This document shows, piece after piece, positions 55,143 to 57,202 of a stretch of DNA of 57,202 bases. A program made the position numbers and the translations under genes. Source of the DNA: Phenylobacterium sp. (GTDB lineage Bacteria > Pseudomonadota > Alphaproteobacteria > Caulobacterales > Caulobacteraceae). The DNA is taken from the NCBI RefSeq assembly GCF_030645195.1, contig NZ_JAUSLW010000027.1, positions 1 to 57,202 on the forward strand. Reading direction: 5' to 3'. A model generated the notes under the pieces. It saw nothing but the letters and a program-made list of their open reading frames with translations. It was not told the DNA's origin and made no database searches. The stretch's first letter is position 1. Each line of letters begins with the position of its first letter.

Positions 55143-55919
55143 TCAGCCTAACCTACCGATCGCCTCCACCACCTGGGCGGTCTTCTCGAGGATGACCATG
55201 TGGCCGGCCTCGGGGATGGAGACCAGTTCCGCGCCCTTGATCCCCTTCTTGAATCCGTGGGCGTAGAAGGGCGGGACCATGCGATCGGAGTCGCCCCAGA
55301 CCACCACGGTCCTGGCCTTGATCCGGTACAGCCGCTGCGAGAGACCCCGCTCGGGGATCGGGAACAGGATGCGGCCGGCCATGCCCAACTGGCGGGCGTT
55401 GGTCACCAGATAGGTCTGCAGGAAGTTGGGGTCCTCGACATTGCGGCCGGCGGTCAGGATGGCCGCGCCCGCCGCGGCGTCGTGGAACAGGTACTGCGGC
55501 ATCTCGTAGGGCATCAGCGAGAACATGTCGGCCACGGGATGGTCGTCGTTCCACATCCCCGCCGGACAGATCAGCCCCAGGCGGGTGACGTCGTTTGGCG
55601 CGATGGCGGCCATCTCGGCGGCGATCATGCCGCCCATGGAGTGGCCCACCAGGATCGGATTCTTCAGGCCCAGGGCCTCCACCACGTCCCAGGTGTGGAG
55701 GGTGAAATCCAGCATGTCGCGGATCTCGGCGCACTCGTCGCTGTCGCCATAGCCGGGGATCAGCGGGGCGTAGACGTGGTGCCTTTCAGCCAGGGCGTTG
55801 AGGAAGGGGTCCTCGGCCGTGACGCCGCCCGCGCCGTGCAGGAAGACGAGGTCGGGGCCCGAGCCCCCCTCCAGGTAGCGGACGGGGACGTGCTGGGTCT
55901 GAACGGTCTTGAGGTCCAT
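55143..55919 (-). CDS. Alpha/beta hydrolase
   Basis: The 258-aa protein has the alpha/beta hydrolase layout: oxyanion motif FLHGAGG, nucleophile in VGHSMGGM (Ser about 94), acid in VVWGDSDRMVP and the catalytic His in PEAGHMVILEK. It resembles C-C bond or ester hydrolases acting after ring oxygenation. It starts 11 nt after the luciferase-like gene stop, so the two act in one pathway. ATG 55919 (MDLKTVQTQ) was chosen; the longer open frame upstream overlaps the monooxygenase gene. Confidence 0.88.
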   Translation of the reverse strand: MDLKTVQTQHVPVRYLEGGSGPDLVFLHGAGGVTAEDPFLNALAERHHVYAPLIPGYGDSDECAEIRDMLDFTLHTWDVVEALGLKNPILVGHSMGGMIAAEMAAIAPNDVTRLGLICPAGMWNDDHPVADMFSLMPYEMPQYLFHDAAAGAAILTAGRNVEDPNFLQTYLVTNARQLGMAGRILFPIPERGLSQRLYRIKARTVVVWGDSDRMVPPFYAHGFKKGIKGAELVSIPEAGHMVILEKTAQVVEAIGRLG

Positions 55920-55930
55920 GATCGCCTCCT

Positions 55931-57202
55931 TCACGCGTAGGTCTTGGCGAGTTCGGCGCTGGTGGGCGCCTCCTTCGGCAGGCGGCCGGCGGCGAGCCGC
56001 TTGTCGAGCGGGCTGGTCCAGAAGCGGTTGTCGTCGCCCCAGTCGGGGAACATGTTCCGCAGCTTGGGCATGACCTTCTCGGCGAACAGCTTGGTGGAAT
56101 ACATGCACTTGTCGGCGGGCATGTTGCCCACGTGCATCAGGCAGAAGATGTTGCCGACGTTCAGGCCCTTGATCAGTTCTTCCATCCGCTGACGGACGGT
56201 CTCCGGGGAGCCGGCGATGACATGGCCCTGCTCGGTCAGTTCCTTCCAGGTCAGCTGGGTGTAGCCGCCGCGCGGCGGGGCGTATTGCGACAGGGCCCCG
56301 GTCTGGATGGTCTTGATGGTCCGGTAGCCGGGCGCATCGGCGAAGCCCGGATAGACGTGCAGGCAGCGATTGTAGAAATAGCTGACGTGCTCGGCATAGA
56401 GTCGCTCGGCCTCCTCGTCGGTGTCGGCCACCAGGATGGTCTGGGCGAAGCCGGCGCGGTAGGGGCTCTTGTCCACCCCGCGCTCATCCACCCGCCGCCA
56501 GTAGCCGTCCATCAGGGCCTGGGCCCGCAGGTAGCCGGAGAAGCTGAGGTAGGAATACGAGTAGGTATTGTCGATGCAGAAGTCGTAGGTCTCCACCGAG
56601 CCGCCGCCGGGGATATGGACCGGCGGGTGGGGCGCATCCTGAATCGGGCGCGGCCAGATATTGACGTGCCGCAGCTTGTTGTAGCGGCCGTTCCAGGCGA
56701 AGGGCTCCCGCGTGGTCCAGGCCTTGATGATCAGGTCATGGGCCTCCTGGTACTTCTCCCGCGTCAGGGACGGGATCTGGCCGTAGCAGTAGTTGGTGTC
56801 CATGGAGGTCCCCACCGGGAACCCCGCCACCAGACGCCCGCCGGAGATGCAGTCCAGCATGGCGAACTCCTCGGCCACGCGGATCGGCGGATTGTACAGC
56901 GCGATGGAGTTGCCCAGGACCACGATGGCCGCGTCCTTGGTGCGCCGCGCCAAGCCTGCGGCGATGATGTTGGGGCTGGGCATGATGCCGTAGCCGTTCT
57001 GGTGGTGCTCGTTCACCCCGACGCCGTCGAACCCCAGGGTGTCGGCGTATTCCAGCAGGTCCATATAGGTGTTGTAGACCTCATGGCTCTTGGCCGGGTC
57101 GAACAGCTTCTGGTCGATATCGACCCAGACCGACCGGTTCTTCTCCCGGAAATCGTCCGGCAGATAGGGCCACGGCATCAGGTTGAACCAGGTGAACTTC
57201 AT
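55931..57202 (-). CDS. LLM-class (luciferase-like) flavin-dependent monooxygenase
   Basis: The 423-aa protein opens MKFTWFNLMPWPYLPDDF and has GFDGVGVNEHHQNGYG, IVVLGNSIALYNPPIRVAEE, GRLVAGFPVGT and the C-terminal HVIAGSPETVRQ, the usual LLM pattern of an FMNH2-using TIM-barrel. A separate flavin reductase is normally needed and none is visible. The ATG uses the last three bases of the window, and the N-terminus matches family members, so the gene is probably complete. It is co-transcribed with the alpha/beta hydrolase. Confidence 0.88.
   Translation of the reverse strand: MKFTWFNLMPWPYLPDDFREKNRSVWVDIDQKLFDPAKSHEVYNTYMDLLEYADTLGFDGVGVNEHHQNGYGIMPSPNIIAAGLARRTKDAAIVVLGNSIALYNPPIRVAEEFAMLDCISGGRLVAGFPVGTSMDTNYCYGQIPSLTREKYQEAHDLIIKAWTTREPFAWNGRYNKLRHVNIWPRPIQDAPHPPVHIPGGGSVETYDFCIDNTYSYSYLSFSGYLRAQALMDGYWRRVDERGVDKSPYRAGFAQTILVADTDEEAERLYAEHVSYFYNRCLHVYPGFADAPGYRTIKTIQTGALSQYAPPRGGYTQLTWKELTEQGHVIAGSPETVRQRMEELIKGLNVGNIFCLMHVGNMPADKCMYSTKLFAEKVMPKLRNMFPDWGDDNRFWTSPLDKRLAAGRLPKEAPTSAELAKTYA

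Overview
The window is GC-rich chromosomal DNA from an alphaproteobacterium, most likely a Caulobacteraceae (Caulobacter or Phenylobacterium type). The evidence is a set of lineage-typical genes: a BamF lipoprotein beside lspA, a zauP-zapA pair, an RcdA (DUF1465) CtrA-degradation adaptor, a DUF1192 protein, a TonB-dependent receptor beside MFS transporters, and many dispersed palindromic intergenic repeats. I see no phage, plasmid, integrase, transposase, CRISPR, rRNA or tRNA signature. All genes look intact. Only the left-edge ribF is cut by the window; the right-edge gene starts exactly at the last base.

Layout. 1-9.2 kb: ribF, a cytosolic-looking HtrA-type protease, ileS-lspA-bamF, a convergent TraB/GumN protein and mutL. 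9.3-17.1 kb: divergent zauP-zapA and tkt, then purT and a glycolytic gap-pgk-fba operon. 17.2-24.3 kb: an MHS-type transporter, bfr and bfd on the minus strand; a divergent orphan CydA-like membrane protein; thiE, efp, an inositol-phosphatase-family gene and a glycerophosphodiesterase. 24.3-28.6 kb: an ABC exporter, rpmE, rcdA, a DUF1192 gene and a quinone oxidoreductase. 28.6-33.1 kb: a minus-strand nitrate-type uptake operon (outer-membrane porin, binding protein, permease, ATPase) preceded by what looks like an ANTAR two-hairpin antitermination leader. 33.4-43.6 kb: an accessory block with an SDR, a TonB receptor, three tandem GPH-type MFS transporters and a tandem-headed TetR regulator. 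43.7-47.3 kb: a ydbH-ynbE-ydbL envelope lipid-transport operon. 47.5-57.2 kb: an SDR, a FadB-like/thiolase pair, an SGNH hydrolase, a sugar-lactone-type oxidase translationally coupled to a cytochrome c, and an alpha/beta hydrolase with a luciferase-like monooxygenase.

The most interesting items are the ANTAR/terminator leader at 32.99-33.11 kb, the Q-loop-less CydA homologue with all three haem ligands kept (19.96-21.03 kb), the double-HTH TetR next to three paralogous transporters, a CtrA-like 11-bp-phased array upstream of rcdA, and at least two families of dispersed palindromes, one nested inside another at 12.07-12.31 kb. All assignments are by reading the sequence; no database search was run.
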